A DNA stretch of 64,000 bases from Thermoproteota archaeon (GCA_027491395.1 JAOZFI010000043.1:47502-111501); one strand, 5' to 3'. Positions 1 through 8,837 are shown, numbered from the stretch's first letter. The notes: generated by a model from the sequence alone, not told the origin. Made by a program: numbers and translations.

Positions 1-583
1 TCTTGTGAGATATCAGCGCGGCCATGGTGGCGGCGCTCAGTATCTTCCTGCCGGACATGGAACCACTGGAATCTATTATGACGACAGCAGAGCACTCACT
101 TCTCCTCTTATCTAAACCCACGATGTCGCTGTAATTCAACTCATCGATCTTCTTTCCCCTCTCAATTAGCTCTTCGATGGTCCTCTCAACATCGAAATCC
201 ATTCCTACCTCGTAGGATGCCTCTGATCTCCTGTCCTCCTCCAAATTACCCCTCCCCCCCTTCACAACTAAGTTCACCACGGCCTTTGCTACCAGCCGTC
301 TGAACATCCTCCTAGCCCTCTCGTTGAGCCTCCATCTGACCTGCCTGTACAGCCTGACGGCGGCCTCAGGATCTCTCTCTAGGGAAGAGACCATCTTTGG
401 AGTGAAATTGCCCTTGGATATGGCCTTAGCCACCACTATCTGGCTGTAGTTGGATATCCTTAACAATCCTTGGAGATCTCCCTTCATTAGGTAGTACTCC
501 GCAGCTTTCCTCAACACCTCGTAATCGCTTGCTAGAGGTTCTCTAAGTCCTGGTATGTTTCTTACTTGGGAATAATCCGTCAT
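1..583 (-). CDS. VWA-domain protein (3' part cut off by window edge)
   Basis: The reading frame runs from an ATG at 583 to the window edge with about 194 codons visible. The first 160 residues are charged and helical. They lead into a von Willebrand factor A fold whose MIDAS metal-binding signature D-S-S-G-S is at residues 171-175. VWA proteins encoded directly after a MoxR-type AAA+ ATPase normally act with it as a chaperone-like pair that remodels or inserts cofactors into a client complex. Here the ATPase stops at 592, only 8 bases upstream, so the two are almost certainly co-transcribed and translationally coupled. The client cannot be told from this window because the downstream genes lie beyond the edge. 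Confidence 0.8.
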   Translation of the reverse strand, partial: MTDYSQVRNIPGLREPLASDYEVLRKAAEYYLMKGDLQGLLRISNYSQIVVAKAISKGNFTPKMVSSLERDPEAAVRLYRQVRWRLNERARRMFRRLVAKAVVNLVVKGGRGNLEEDRRSEASYEVGMDFDVERTIEELIERGKKIDELNYSDIVGLDKRRSECSAVVIIDSSGSMSGRKILSAATMAALISHK

Positions 584-591
584 CGGAGCCT

Positions 592-1482
592 TTAACGGCT
601 CCTCAATTCGAGAAAACCCTCTCCCCCTCCAAGTACTGATCTAACGATGTCCCTTATCAGGGACTCCTTGCTGGCAGCTGTGTCCCTGAGCTCTATCCTC
701 TGAGGCAGGACCATGAGGGCGGCATTGTACCAGCGCTCCCCGTCACCCCTCAGCATCAGCGCTATCTTCGCCAAGTCTATGGACGATCTTATTGACCCGC
801 CTCTCAGGATGTTCGGATGCTCTCTGGTGCTCCTCACGATATCCACGCTGATCTCGGCGGTTTCATCATCGATATCGGGCACATGCCTCCTGACTATCTC
901 CACCTCCTCCTCCCTTCTAGGATATCCCAGCTTAACGAGAACGAACCTGTCCTTCAAGGCCTCAGACAACCTGAGCACGCCGACGTCCTCCTCCGGATTC
1001 TGTGTGGCTATTATGAGGAACCCTTTCTTCGCTTTCAGGGTCCCTAAGTGGGGTATGTGAATGAGACCCTCATCCATGACGGGGAGAAGCGCGTTCTGAG
1101 CCGATTCTGGGAGTCTGTTTAACTCGTTTATGAAGAGGACAGAGCCGCTGGTCGCAGCCCTGGTGAGGGGCCCGGGAACGAAGGCCTCCTCGACATATCC
1201 CTTCTTCAACACCATAGGAGGATCCCAATATCCGATCAGCTTCGTCTCGTTAAGTCTCTCATCACCATCTACCCTCACGAAGTCCCTCGAGAGGTATTCT
1301 GCTATCGATCTGGCGAGGAGCGTCTTGCCAACACCAACCGGTCCCTCCAAAAGTATGTGTCTGCCGCTTTTGACCGCGATCAGCATCTTGAGTAGCTCCT
1401 CTCGTCTTCCCACTATGCCGTATCGCTGACCTATCTCCTCCACCTCATCCAGCAGTCCCTTTACCAGCATCTCCCCTATCAT
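592..1482 (-). CDS. MoxR-family AAA+ ATPase
   Basis: This is a 296-residue AAA+ ATPase of the MoxR type. Walker A GPVGVGKT is at residues 47-54 and Walker B VLFINE at about 115-120, followed by the sensor-1 stretch ending in TQNP. Proteins of this group pair with VWA proteins to activate metalloenzymes or surface complexes, and a VWA gene follows 8 bases downstream. The frame stays open upstream to a TTG at 1542, but those residues do not resemble the family. The ATG at 1482 lies about 24 bases after an AT-rich TTAATATT element (1504-1511), which fits a leaderless transcript. A second ATG at 1470 is also possible. A TATA-like stretch at 1563-1577 could instead serve the TTG start. Confidence 0.85.
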   Translation of the reverse strand: MIGEMLVKGLLDEVEEIGQRYGIVGRREELLKMLIAVKSGRHILLEGPVGVGKTLLARSIAEYLSRDFVRVDGDERLNETKLIGYWDPPMVLKKGYVEEAFVPGPLTRAATSGSVLFINELNRLPESAQNALLPVMDEGLIHIPHLGTLKAKKGFLIIATQNPEEDVGVLRLSEALKDRFVLVKLGYPRREEEVEIVRRHVPDIDDETAEISVDIVRSTREHPNILRGGSIRSSIDLAKIALMLRGDGERWYNAALMVLPQRIELRDTAASKESLIRDIVRSVLGGGEGFLELRSR

Positions 1483-1581
1483 GCATATCTGTCCAACGTC
1501 GAATATTAAGTTGAGCCGGAGCGCTGCCCTCTTTAGTAACAAAATAAACCATATCCTAATATAACTGGATATAATATCAAA

Positions 1582-2157
1582 TTACTTCAACCAACTATCA
1601 ATAAATTTGCTTACTATGGAGAATACCTCGCTGGCATTTAACCTCGTGGTGTCTAATACGAGATGGAAGGGAGTGAGGTCTTTGCCGAGCTCAAAGCCGT
1701 AGATCCTCTTATATATGCGATAAGTCTCCTCCTCTTTCAATTTTATTCCCTTTATCGCCTCATCAAAGCTTATCCTATCCCTTCTAGCTACTCTGAGAGC
1801 CCTAACTTCCAGATCTGCTTTCAGGAAGATCTTGATACAGTCCTCGGAGTCCAAGAGGTAGGCCATGGTCCAAGAGTCTAGTACGTAGCCCCCTTCAGAG
1901 GCTAAGGACATGAGCCTCTTGTCCACTTCCATGTCCAGCTCCGGATTGGACATCCTCTCGGCCATCGCCCTGCCGGCTTCCTCCCTTTCCCACCAGCCCG
2001 GATCCTTCAAGCTCTCTTTACCCCCTATTATCTCCTTCAGTATATCTCCGCCGGATACCCTCTTCAATCCGTACCTCTCAACCAACCTCCTAGCTAGTGT
2101 GCTCTTGCCGCTCCCAGTGAGACCCGATAGGCACACATTGAACCTCTTCCTTCCCAA
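1582..2157 (-). CDS. cmk: Cytidylate (CMP) kinase, archaeal type
   Basis: This 191-residue P-loop kinase phosphorylates CMP and dCMP with ATP in pyrimidine nucleotide recycling. The P-loop GLTGSGKST is at residues 12-20. The C-terminal stretch with FHLVLDTT, followed by an alpha helix, is typical of archaeal Cmk. The length matches the archaeal family, which is shorter than bacterial Cmk. The start is a TTG supported by a GGTGATC Shine-Dalgarno sequence about 4 bases upstream, and it lies 10 bases after the kae1 stop. It therefore belongs to the minus-strand operon sua5-kae1-cmk. Confidence 0.88.
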   Translation of the reverse strand: MGRKRFNVCLSGLTGSGKSTLARRLVERYGLKRVSGGDILKEIIGGKESLKDPGWWEREEAGRAMAERMSNPELDMEVDKRLMSLASEGGYVLDSWTMAYLLDSEDCIKIFLKADLEVRALRVARRDRISFDEAIKGIKLKEEETYRIYKRIYGFELGKDLTPFHLVLDTTRLNASEVFSIVSKFIDSWLK

Positions 2158-2167
2158 TCGATCACCC

Positions 2168-3145
2168 TCAGATGTCGGTCAGTGGCCACTCTATCTCATC
2201 TATCCTCCACTGGGGTTTTATGGAAGACTCCTCAATGGGTTCGGGTCCCCTTATCCTATAAGAGAGTATCGCGGTCCAGGCTATCATGGCCCCGTTGTCC
2301 CTCACGAGCTCCACGGGAGGGACCTTGAGCTCAGCACCCCTCTCGCGGCACATGACCTCCGCTTTCTCCTTCAATCTAGGGGAGGCAGCGACCCCTCCGA
2401 CCAATAGGAGTTCGTCTTTACCGCTCAGGGCCAAGGCCCTCTCAGCCACCTCTATCGTCATGGAGAAGGCCACTTCCATGAAACTCCAGACGACATCCTC
2501 GACCCTCTCTCCCGACTTTATTCTCCTCAATGCCTCGGTGAGGAGGCCGCTGAACGACAGGTCCATCCCTTTCACGGTGTAGGGGAGCTCCACCCACGTA
2601 CCAACCATTCTATCCAATTTCGGTCCGGCCGGAAAGGGAAGACCTATCTCTCTGCCCAATTTGTCCTGAGCATTACCCAAGCCCACATCTAGGGTCTCTC
2701 CTAGGACCACATACCTCCTGCCGTTGTGGGTGATCACTTGGGTGTTGCCACCGGAAATGTAGAGCACGACGGGATCATAACTCTTAGTGATCTTCCTGCC
2801 TATCTCCACGTGGGCCAAGGGATGGTTGACACCCACTAAGGGCTTCCCATATCTCAGTGCCAGTGATCTAGATATGAAGGCTCCTATTAACAGGGCCTGT
2901 CCTATTCCAGGTCCCCGAGAATAACCGATGATGGAGATGTCAGAGAGGGTCAGGCCAGCTCGATCCAAGGCATCCTTTATCACCTTCACCGCGGTGTTGA
3001 AATGATGTTCAGCTAACTCATGGGGCCTCATGCCCCCCTCCGGAGACTTGTAGGAGTCCCACACGTTGGCGAGTATCTCGCCCTCTGAGGTTACGATCCC
3101 CACCCCGAAGGTGTGGGCCGTCGACTCTATACCTAGTGAGATCAC
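2168..3145 (-). CDS. kae1: Kae1/TsaD, threonylcarbamoyl transferase for tRNA t6A
   Basis: Kae1 is the catalytic subunit of KEOPS. It transfers threonylcarbamoyl from its AMP ester to A37 of ANN-decoding tRNAs. At 325 residues this is the stand-alone form, not fused to the Bud32 kinase as in many Euryarchaeota. It has the ASKHA fold start (GIESTAHTFG, residues 5-14), the metal ligands H108 and H112 in NHPLAH, and the glycine-rich SGGNTQV motif. The GTG start overlaps the TGA stop of the upstream sua5 gene (GTGA). The two t6A enzymes, which make and use the same unstable intermediate, are thus coupled. Other KEOPS subunits are not in the window. Confidence 0.95.
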   Translation of the reverse strand: MISLGIESTAHTFGVGIVTSEGEILANVWDSYKSPEGGMRPHELAEHHFNTAVKVIKDALDRAGLTLSDISIIGYSRGPGIGQALLIGAFISRSLALRYGKPLVGVNHPLAHVEIGRKITKSYDPVVLYISGGNTQVITHNGRRYVVLGETLDVGLGNAQDKLGREIGLPFPAGPKLDRMVGTWVELPYTVKGMDLSFSGLLTEALRRIKSGERVEDVVWSFMEVAFSMTIEVAERALALSGKDELLLVGGVAASPRLKEKAEVMCRERGAELKVPPVELVRDNGAMIAWTAILSYRIRGPEPIEESSIKPQWRIDEIEWPLTDI

Positions 3146-3762
3146 CTTACCCTCTCGTAAACCCTCAGTATTCTCTCGAATGGCACATCTCCCTCCCTCA
3201 CTAGCACGGGTCTCTCACCCGTGAGGTCCACTACGGTGGATGGCCTGCTGGGTGGAAGAACGCCGTAGTCTAGGAGTAGATCAACCTCAATCTCCTCAGC
3301 TACCTCCCTAGGATCTCTCTTAGGGGGTGAGCCCGACCTGTTCGCGCTAGTGGCCGTTACGGCCCTACCGAAGGATCTAATGAGGCCACGAGTCATATCC
3401 AGATCCGGGATCCTCACGCCTATAGCCCTAGGATTCACAGAATCCAGGACCCTCTCGGTCTTGGGCAGTATGAAAGTCACCTTGCCCGGTAGGAAGTGCC
3501 TAATCAGCTCCCTGCTTACCTTGTTCAGCACGGCGTACCTCTCTAACATGTCAAAGTCGCTGACCGCTATAGTCAGGGGCTTGTCTCTCCCTCTACCCTT
3601 GACCTCGTACACCCTCAACACCGCCCTCTCATTCTCCGCATCTGCGCCCAGCCCATACACCGTGTCCGTGGGGTAGACCACTAGCCCTCCGGATCTCCAT
3701 ACACCCACCACTTCACTGACACAGGCGTCATCGCACCCTCTCTTAACGTCCAGCCACCTCAC
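3142..3762 (-). CDS. sua5: Sua5/TsaC-type threonylcarbamoyl-AMP synthase
   Basis: The product makes threonylcarbamoyl-AMP from threonine, bicarbonate and ATP, the first step of tRNA t6A formation. The YrdC fold is clear from VVYPTDTVYGLGADA near the N-terminus, the KxR substrate site (VKGRGRDKPL) and TATSANRSGSPP. The C-terminal Sua5 extension is missing, so this is the short TsaC form. The frame stays open to an ATG at 3822, but the family homology begins just after a GTG at 3762. That GTG lies 26 bases from a TATA element at 3782-3793, so I chose the leaderless GTG start (206 residues). The gene overlaps kae1 by 4 bases. Confidence 0.9.
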   Translation of the reverse strand: MRWLDVKRGCDDACVSEVVGVWRSGGLVVYPTDTVYGLGADAENERAVLRVYEVKGRGRDKPLTIAVSDFDMLERYAVLNKVSRELIRHFLPGKVTFILPKTERVLDSVNPRAIGVRIPDLDMTRGLIRSFGRAVTATSANRSGSPPKRDPREVAEEIEVDLLLDYGVLPPSRPSTVVDLTGERPVLVREGDVPFERILRVYERVR

Positions 3763-3781
3763 AAAGCGAATGGGATGAAAC

Positions 3782-3793
3782 GATTTAATAATC
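3782..3793. promoter_or_regulatory. TATA element apparently shared by sua5 (-) and map (+)
   Basis: The sequence gatttaataatc reads as a plausible archaeal TATA box on both strands. It lies about 26 bases from the GTG proposed for sua5 and about 33 bases before the ATG of the methionine aminopeptidase gene. No second AT-rich element occurs between the two genes. Confidence 0.5.
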
Positions 3794-3820
3794 CTCCCGT
3801 GAGAGTTCCAGCGATAGGGC

Positions 3821-4735
3821 ATGGATGATGAGCAGCTTGAATCTTACTTGAAACTGGGTGAAGAGCACTCTTACATCCTAGAGCGTATGAGAAGAAAGAT
3901 CGAACCCGGTGCAAGCGTTCTGGATCTTGTTGAAGAATCCGAGAGACTGGTCAGGGAGAGGGGATACTCACTAGCCTTCCCCACCAACCTCTCCATAAAC
4001 GAGGTCGCAGCTCACTACACCCCCTTTCCAGGGGACGAACTGAGGATCCCAGAAACTGGCTTAATAAAGCTGGATATGGGCTCCCACCTGGGAGGGTGGA
4101 TAGTAGATGCCGCTAGATCCGTCGCTCTCGAAGAGAAATACGAGGAGATGGTTCAAGTTGCCAGAGAGGCCCTCGATAACGCGATAGATAGGATGATCCC
4201 GGGGAACAAGATAAGGGAGGTCAGCGAGGCGATATACGACACGATAGTGTCAGCAGGATACAAGCCCATACGCAACCTCACTGGCCATATGGTGAGGCCA
4301 TACGAACTCCACGCTGGCATCGAGGTTCCAAACGTCCCAACCGGGAGAAGCATGGGTTACAAGATCAAGGAGAAGGATATCTTCGCGATAGAGCCCTTCG
4401 TAACCCTCCCAGAGGCCAGAGGATATGTGGTTCCTTTGGGAGAGCCCCTAATATTCTCCTTAGGTAGGAAGAAGGGCAGAACCCGCGATGAGATTGAGAG
4501 GAGGATTCTCAAGATAGTGGAAAAGAATTACAAGAGGCTTCCCTTCTGTGAGAGATGGCTATTCAAGGAGATCGGCCACAGAGTTAATCATGCCCTGTCC
4601 AGACTGGTAGATAAGAGGATCCTCATACCCTACCCTCCCCTGATTGAGGTCTCGGGGATGATGGTCGCCCAATATGAGGACACGGTCCTCGTAACTGCAG
4701 ATGGCCCCCTCAGGCTTACGGGGGAGAGGGGTTGA
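3821..4735 (+). CDS. map: Methionine aminopeptidase, type II
   Basis: The enzyme removes the initiator methionine from nascent proteins. It has 304 residues and the type II insertion in the pita-bread fold. The dimetal ligands are recognisable as D85 (LDMG), D96 (VDAARS), H156 (TGHMV), E191 (FAIEPF) and the C-terminal Glu in QYEDT. H65 in AAHYTP is the usual substrate-side histidine. The ATG at 3821 is close to the predicted transcription start. The stop codon overlaps the TTG start of hjc (TTGA), so the two are translationally linked. Confidence 0.95.
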   Translation: MDDEQLESYLKLGEEHSYILERMRRKIEPGASVLDLVEESERLVRERGYSLAFPTNLSINEVAAHYTPFPGDELRIPETGLIKLDMGSHLGGWIVDAARSVALEEKYEEMVQVAREALDNAIDRMIPGNKIREVSEAIYDTIVSAGYKPIRNLTGHMVRPYELHAGIEVPNVPTGRSMGYKIKEKDIFAIEPFVTLPEARGYVVPLGEPLIFSLGRKKGRTRDEIERRILKIVEKNYKRLPFCERWLFKEIGHRVNHALSRLVDKRILIPYPPLIEVSGMMVAQYEDTVLVTADGPLRLTGERG

Positions 4736-5139
4736 GGAGAAAGGCTAAGGGGACTAGAGCAGAGAGGGACCTCCTAGACAAGTTATGGAGGCAGGGAATA
4801 GCGGCAGTGAGGATAGCAGGAAGCGGATCCACCAGTCATCCATCTAGCGATGTGATCGCTGGCTACAAGGGAAGAATAGCTGTCATCGAAGTTAAGACCA
4901 CATCTAAGGAGACCGTTTACATTCCCTCAGAAGAGGTGACCTCCATGAGGAGGCTGGCAGAGCTGCTTGGGGGGGAGTGCTGGTTCGCGGTGAAGTTCTC
5001 CTCAGATAGGGGTAAGTTCTACCTGCTGAAGATGGAGGATGCCAAGGAATTGAAATCAGGATCCATCGCTATAGACATAGGGACAGCGAGGTCCAAGGGG
5101 CTGTCCGTAGAGGATTTCGCCCAGGTGATCAAGGCTTGA
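4732..5139 (+). CDS. hjc: Archaeal Holliday junction resolvase Hjc
   Basis: This 135-residue nuclease cuts four-way DNA junctions during recombination and fork restart. The PD-(D/E)xK active site is visible as E11 in RAERDL, D40 in SSDVIAGYKG, and E53-x-K55 in VIEVKTT. The start is a TTG that overlaps the map stop and is preceded by a purine-rich GGGGAGAGGGG. The C-terminal 10 bases overlap the convergent endA gene. Confidence 0.93.
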   Translation: MRRKAKGTRAERDLLDKLWRQGIAAVRIAGSGSTSHPSSDVIAGYKGRIAVIEVKTTSKETVYIPSEEVTSMRRLAELLGGECWFAVKFSSDRGKFYLLKMEDAKELKSGSIAIDIGTARSKGLSVEDFAQVIKA

Positions 5140-6205
5140 ACCAAGACATCTTGTAGCTGACCACATGCTCTCCAGAAACTAGTGATACGATGAGGTCCTT
5201 TCTCACTGAAGTTGCAACCCTCCCAGACCTTATCAGATCAACAGGACGCACCTTATCTCCTACCGATCCAGCTACGCATAGGTAAGGTGCATGTTCGAGA
5301 CCAGGACCTCTCTCATATATCAGGAAGTCGGCTCCATACTTGGATCCAGCCTTGGGAACGTATCCCAAATCCCTCCAGTACCTGAACACCCTCTCCCTGA
5401 TCCTAGACCCCTCTCTCACCTCCGAAAAGATCCTTCTCAACTTGTCTAGGTCCAAGATCCTCCCATCGTAGGTCTCGACCCTCAGTTTGCCCTTGGAGGA
5501 GAGGTATATAGCTTCTATCAGAGGTAGCTGCAAGGGCTCTTCGTACTGCTTGAACGGTTCGGGCTTATCCACACCGAGAGGATGACCCCAAAACCCCTTA
5601 GCGTATAGATCTCCGGACCTCTCGTCGAACACTACAACCCTATCTCCCACTAGGGTACCTATAAGCTCCGGCAACTCTTCGACATCGTATCCGGTTCTCT
5701 TATCGGGCAAGAAGTTTTGGGCCCTGTAGTAGGTGACATTCATCTCGTCATCCACGACAGCCAATATAAGACCCTTCCTCAGCTTGGCCACCTTCTCAAC
5801 GGTGTCCAAGATGTACTTATGGGGTATGGGCTGGTCCTCGGAGAGAGGGAGGATTAGATCCTTGGCAGCAGCCTCTCCCACTCTAGCCCCCTTCGGATAG
5901 AGCCTGAGAAAGTCGGTTGATCTCTCGTACACGACGAGCCTTTCCCTTCTCCTGAGATCACTGAACACTACATACTTCAAGAAGGCCCTAGGATCGCTCA
6001 CAAAGAGTCTCATAAGATCCCGCAGCCCGACTTCACCGCTCTCGCCGAGAACCCTCAACCTCCCCCTCCAAACTAGGAATGCGGCCTCAAGCGGGTGGAG
6101 CTCTAGCTCACTACCGACGATCTCACCGTATCCTTGCTTATAGAGTCTGTCGACCTGCTCTGACACGTAGATCATCCCTTCCTTGAGCCTTCCCTCCACA
6201 GACAT
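5129..6205 (-). CDS. endA: tRNA-splicing endonuclease, two-repeat form
   Basis: The protein cuts bulge-helix-bulge structures to remove archaeal tRNA introns. At 358 residues it holds two EndA-like units in tandem. The first unit (about 1-180) carries the structural fold but no catalytic triad. The second unit ends with Y297, H305 (in EHAPYL) and K336 (in VRKDLIV), which fit the Tyr-His-Lys triad. This is the arrangement of the homodimeric alpha2 enzymes known mainly from Euryarchaeota, whereas most Crenarchaeota use separate alpha and beta chains. It overlaps hjc by 11 bases tail to tail. Confidence 0.9.
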   Translation of the reverse strand: MSVEGRLKEGMIYVSEQVDRLYKQGYGEIVGSELELHPLEAAFLVWRGRLRVLGESGEVGLRDLMRLFVSDPRAFLKYVVFSDLRRRERLVVYERSTDFLRLYPKGARVGEAAAKDLILPLSEDQPIPHKYILDTVEKVAKLRKGLILAVVDDEMNVTYYRAQNFLPDKRTGYDVEELPELIGTLVGDRVVVFDERSGDLYAKGFWGHPLGVDKPEPFKQYEEPLQLPLIEAIYLSSKGKLRVETYDGRILDLDKLRRIFSEVREGSRIRERVFRYWRDLGYVPKAGSKYGADFLIYERGPGLEHAPYLCVAGSVGDKVRPVDLIRSGRVATSVRKDLIVSLVSGEHVVSYKMSWFKP

Positions 6206-6216
6206 TCCCGCATCCC

Positions 6217-7152
6217 TCAGGAAACCAATCTATTATCCAATCCCTCGAATAAGGAGTTCAGCACATTCTTGGCTAAGTCGATCCCGATCTCGGGATCATC
6301 CCCCTTTCTCACATGTTCCACGAAGTACGCGAGTTCTCCCTGTAGGGGCTCCTTCCTCCTTATCCTAGGCTGCTCTATCCTGTCTGATGACTCTATCCTC
6401 ACCGTTTGATCAGGGTAGTTCACAATGAGACTGCCCTCGTCACCCATTATCAGGGCCTCCCTGATCCCCGATGGCGTGAGCCAATTCGTTTCAATGGTGG
6501 AAACTATCCCACTTGGGAATCTAGCGAGGAATATCGCGAGGTCCTCCCCTCCCTCACCGTCCAGCAGCTTAGCCGTGTAGGAGGACACACTTGAGGGTGC
6601 CTCTCCCACTATGTGGTGCTGCACATACATCTCATGTATAGCTAAGTCCAAGGAGACACCTATCTTCCAGCCAATACTCTTCTTAGGGAGCCTTCCTACT
6701 CTCCTAGACCATATAGACAACAATTTGCCTATCTTCTCATCATCTAGAAGCGATTTGGCCATGGACACGGCCGGGTTGAAGAGCTCTATGAATCCAGGCA
6801 TGAATACACCATCGGCCCTCTTAACGAGGGATTCCAAATTCGAGAGCTCTTCCCTACTGGTAACTACCGGTTTTTCGACGAGTACGGATGCCTCTGCCTC
6901 TAAAGCCTCCTTTGTGTCTCGAAAGAGGTACTGCGGAGTGACAGCTATGCTTACAGCATCCAAAGACTCCCTCCTGATCATCTCCTCTATCGATGTGTAA
7001 TGGTTCACATGGTAAATCTCCGCCAACCTCTTGGCGTTTTCCTCAACGATATCCATGACGGCAACGAGCTGAGCCTCGCCTATGGTCCTGTACACTCTAG
7101 CGTGAGCGGATCCGAACCACCCGCACCCCACTACACCGACTCTGACGGGCAA
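6217..7152 (-). CDS. Gfo/Idh/MocA-family oxidoreductase
   Basis: This is a 311-residue NAD(P)-dependent dehydrogenase of the glucose-fructose oxidoreductase/inositol dehydrogenase type. The Rossmann motif GCGWFG is at residues 9-14 and the family EKP signature at 93-95. A C-terminal alpha/beta domain contains a histidine-rich active-site stretch (AIHEMYVQHH). The substrate is probably a sugar, cyclitol or nucleotide sugar, but nothing nearby fixes it. The start is a TTG in an open divergent gap facing the ubiA gene. It ends 11 bases before endA and may be co-transcribed with it. Confidence 0.82.
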   Translation of the reverse strand: MPVRVGVVGCGWFGSAHARVYRTIGEAQLVAVMDIVEENAKRLAEIYHVNHYTSIEEMIRRESLDAVSIAVTPQYLFRDTKEALEAEASVLVEKPVVTSREELSNLESLVKRADGVFMPGFIELFNPAVSMAKSLLDDEKIGKLLSIWSRRVGRLPKKSIGWKIGVSLDLAIHEMYVQHHIVGEAPSSVSSYTAKLLDGEGGEDLAIFLARFPSGIVSTIETNWLTPSGIREALIMGDEGSLIVNYPDQTVRIESSDRIEQPRIRRKEPLQGELAYFVEHVRKGDDPEIGIDLAKNVLNSLFEGLDNRLVS

Positions 7153-7207
7153 ATCCGATCCCGATAGGTATATTTCTTAGCCCATAAAAAGGGACCGGTG
7201 TAGGTCC

Positions 7208-8065
7208 ATGGGGGGCGGCAACATCGGGGGCTACTTGAGGCTCTTCCGTCCCAAGAACGCCCTAATGTCCGTATTGGGAGTTCTTGTCGGCTGGGTGAAC
7301 GTATCTGCCTCCCTTGGGCTCATTCCGAATCTGATCTTGGCTTGCGCTGTGCCGCCCCTCATCCTGATGGCCGGTAATGCGGTGAACGACTACTTTGACG
7401 CTCCCATAGACAGGGTGAATAAACCAGACAGACCAATACCATCTGGGGAGGTCCCCCCTAGGGAAGCGATGACTTCCTATATCGTCTTGTCCCTCATAGG
7501 GGTTGCCTTGAGCATTCCCTTAGGTGTGGAAGAATTCATCTTAGCTTCTCTTTTCGCCCTCTCTTGGTACCTCTACGCCCGATGGATCAAAGCGATGGGA
7601 TTAGTGGGCAACATCCTAGTCAGCTTGGGGGTAGCATTTACTCTTATATTTGGAGCCTTGGCGGCTGACGGACTCAATGGAAAGGTGATCCTATTCTCCA
7701 CGATAGCCTTCACATCCAACTTAGCTAGGGAGGTAGTTAAAACCGTGGAGGACTTAAAGGGAGATTCACTCTATGGTTTAAGGACGGTGGCAGTGGTGAT
7801 GGGCCCCAAGAGGGCAGGCGCTTACGCCTCCCTGATGATCATTGTGGCCTCTGTCCTCACAATTTTACCTCCTCTAGCTGGCTTGACGGGCCCGGTATAC
7901 TTTCTCCTCTCAGTGATTCTCTCCCTTCCCCTATTACTCTACTCCGCTAGGGAATCGCTCAAAATAGATGAGATTAAGGCTAAGAGACTGAGCAGCACGC
8001 TGAAACTCTCCATGTTCCTCGGAATAATGGGGATGCTACTGGATCCTCTCATCCGATTAACCTGA
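7208..8065 (+). CDS. UbiA-type prenyltransferase, probable DGGGP synthase
   Basis: The 285-residue polytopic membrane protein belongs to the UbiA superfamily. The first Asp-rich motif NDYFDAPID is at residues 60-68, followed by RVNKPDRPIPSG. The second Asp-rich motif, EDLKGD, is near residue 186. The NKPxRPIPSG context is characteristic of digeranylgeranylglyceryl phosphate synthase, which adds the second geranylgeranyl chain of archaeal ether lipids. It has a GGTGTAGG Shine-Dalgarno before the ATG. The last 17 bases overlap the convergent CBS gene. Another UbiA substrate cannot be excluded. Confidence 0.85.
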   Translation: MGGGNIGGYLRLFRPKNALMSVLGVLVGWVNVSASLGLIPNLILACAVPPLILMAGNAVNDYFDAPIDRVNKPDRPIPSGEVPPREAMTSYIVLSLIGVALSIPLGVEEFILASLFALSWYLYARWIKAMGLVGNILVSLGVAFTLIFGALAADGLNGKVILFSTIAFTSNLAREVVKTVEDLKGDSLYGLRTVAVVMGPKRAGAYASLMIIVASVLTILPPLAGLTGPVYFLLSVILSLPLLLYSARESLKIDEIKAKRLSSTLKLSMFLGIMGMLLDPLIRLT

Positions 8066-8837
8066 GTAGGCTCCTCCTCTCTAGGACGCCGATCACCTTA
8101 TCGTCTTCGTTGACCACGGGAAGGGCTGGTAGGCCAGATTCTAGGAAGAGGTCTCTGGCCTTATTCACTGGGACGAACCCTCTGAGCCTCCTCGGGGCCT
8201 CCACCATCACATCCTCCACCAAGATCTTCCTGACCACGTTGTCCATGCGTATGGGATCCACATTTTCCCTAACGCCTAGGAAAGCCCTTGCCAGATTCCT
8301 CTCCGTAACTATGCCTATGAGCTTGCCTCCCTCCACCACAGGGAGTATCCTAGCGCCTCTCTCAAGCATCACGTTCCTCGCATGGACTATTCTCTCATTG
8401 GGCATTATCCTCGGGTGATCCTCCTTCACTAAGGCCTCAATGTCGCCATCATAATCGAGGGACTTCACTAAGTCCGTCTCGGTAATTATACCTACTAACC
8501 TATCTCCTTCCACTACTGGGAGCGATCCGATCCCATTCTCGAGCATGATAGAAACTGCCTCCTTTATGGACATTCTGGGACCGATAGTAACTGGAGGCTC
8601 TGTCATCAGGGCGCTGACGTATATCCTCCTAGCCGGTATCCTCTCGAACCTAGACGAGCCTAGGCCCTCCATTATGTCCCTTATGCTGAGCACACCGACG
8701 ACCCTATCTCCGGAGGTGACTACCAAGTGGTTCACGTCGTTCCTCTCCATGAGGTCCAATGCGACCTCTACAGTTTCTCCCTTATCGATCGTGATGACCG
8801 AGGTCCTCATTATGCTAGAAACATCATTCTTAGGCAT
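8049..8837 (-). CDS. Four-CBS-domain protein (third of three)
   Basis: The 262-residue protein is built only of four CBS modules, at about residues 5-60, 75-130, 137-190 and 205-260. Each has the beta-strand pattern ending in V(V/I)G(V/I)(L/I)(S/T). CBS pairs form Bateman modules that bind adenosine nucleotides or S-adenosyl methionine. No catalytic or membrane domain is attached, so it is likely a regulatory subunit or sensor. The ATG at 8837 has a GAGGTG site 6 bases upstream. A GTG at 8846 is less likely. The start overlaps the end of the preceding CBS gene by 8 bases. Confidence 0.85.
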   Translation of the reverse strand: MPKNDVSSIMRTSVITIDKGETVEVALDLMERNDVNHLVVTSGDRVVGVLSIRDIMEGLGSSRFERIPARRIYVSALMTEPPVTIGPRMSIKEAVSIMLENGIGSLPVVEGDRLVGIITETDLVKSLDYDGDIEALVKEDHPRIMPNERIVHARNVMLERGARILPVVEGGKLIGIVTERNLARAFLGVRENVDPIRMDNVVRKILVEDVMVEAPRRLRGFVPVNKARDLFLESGLPALPVVNEDDKVIGVLERRSLLRLIG

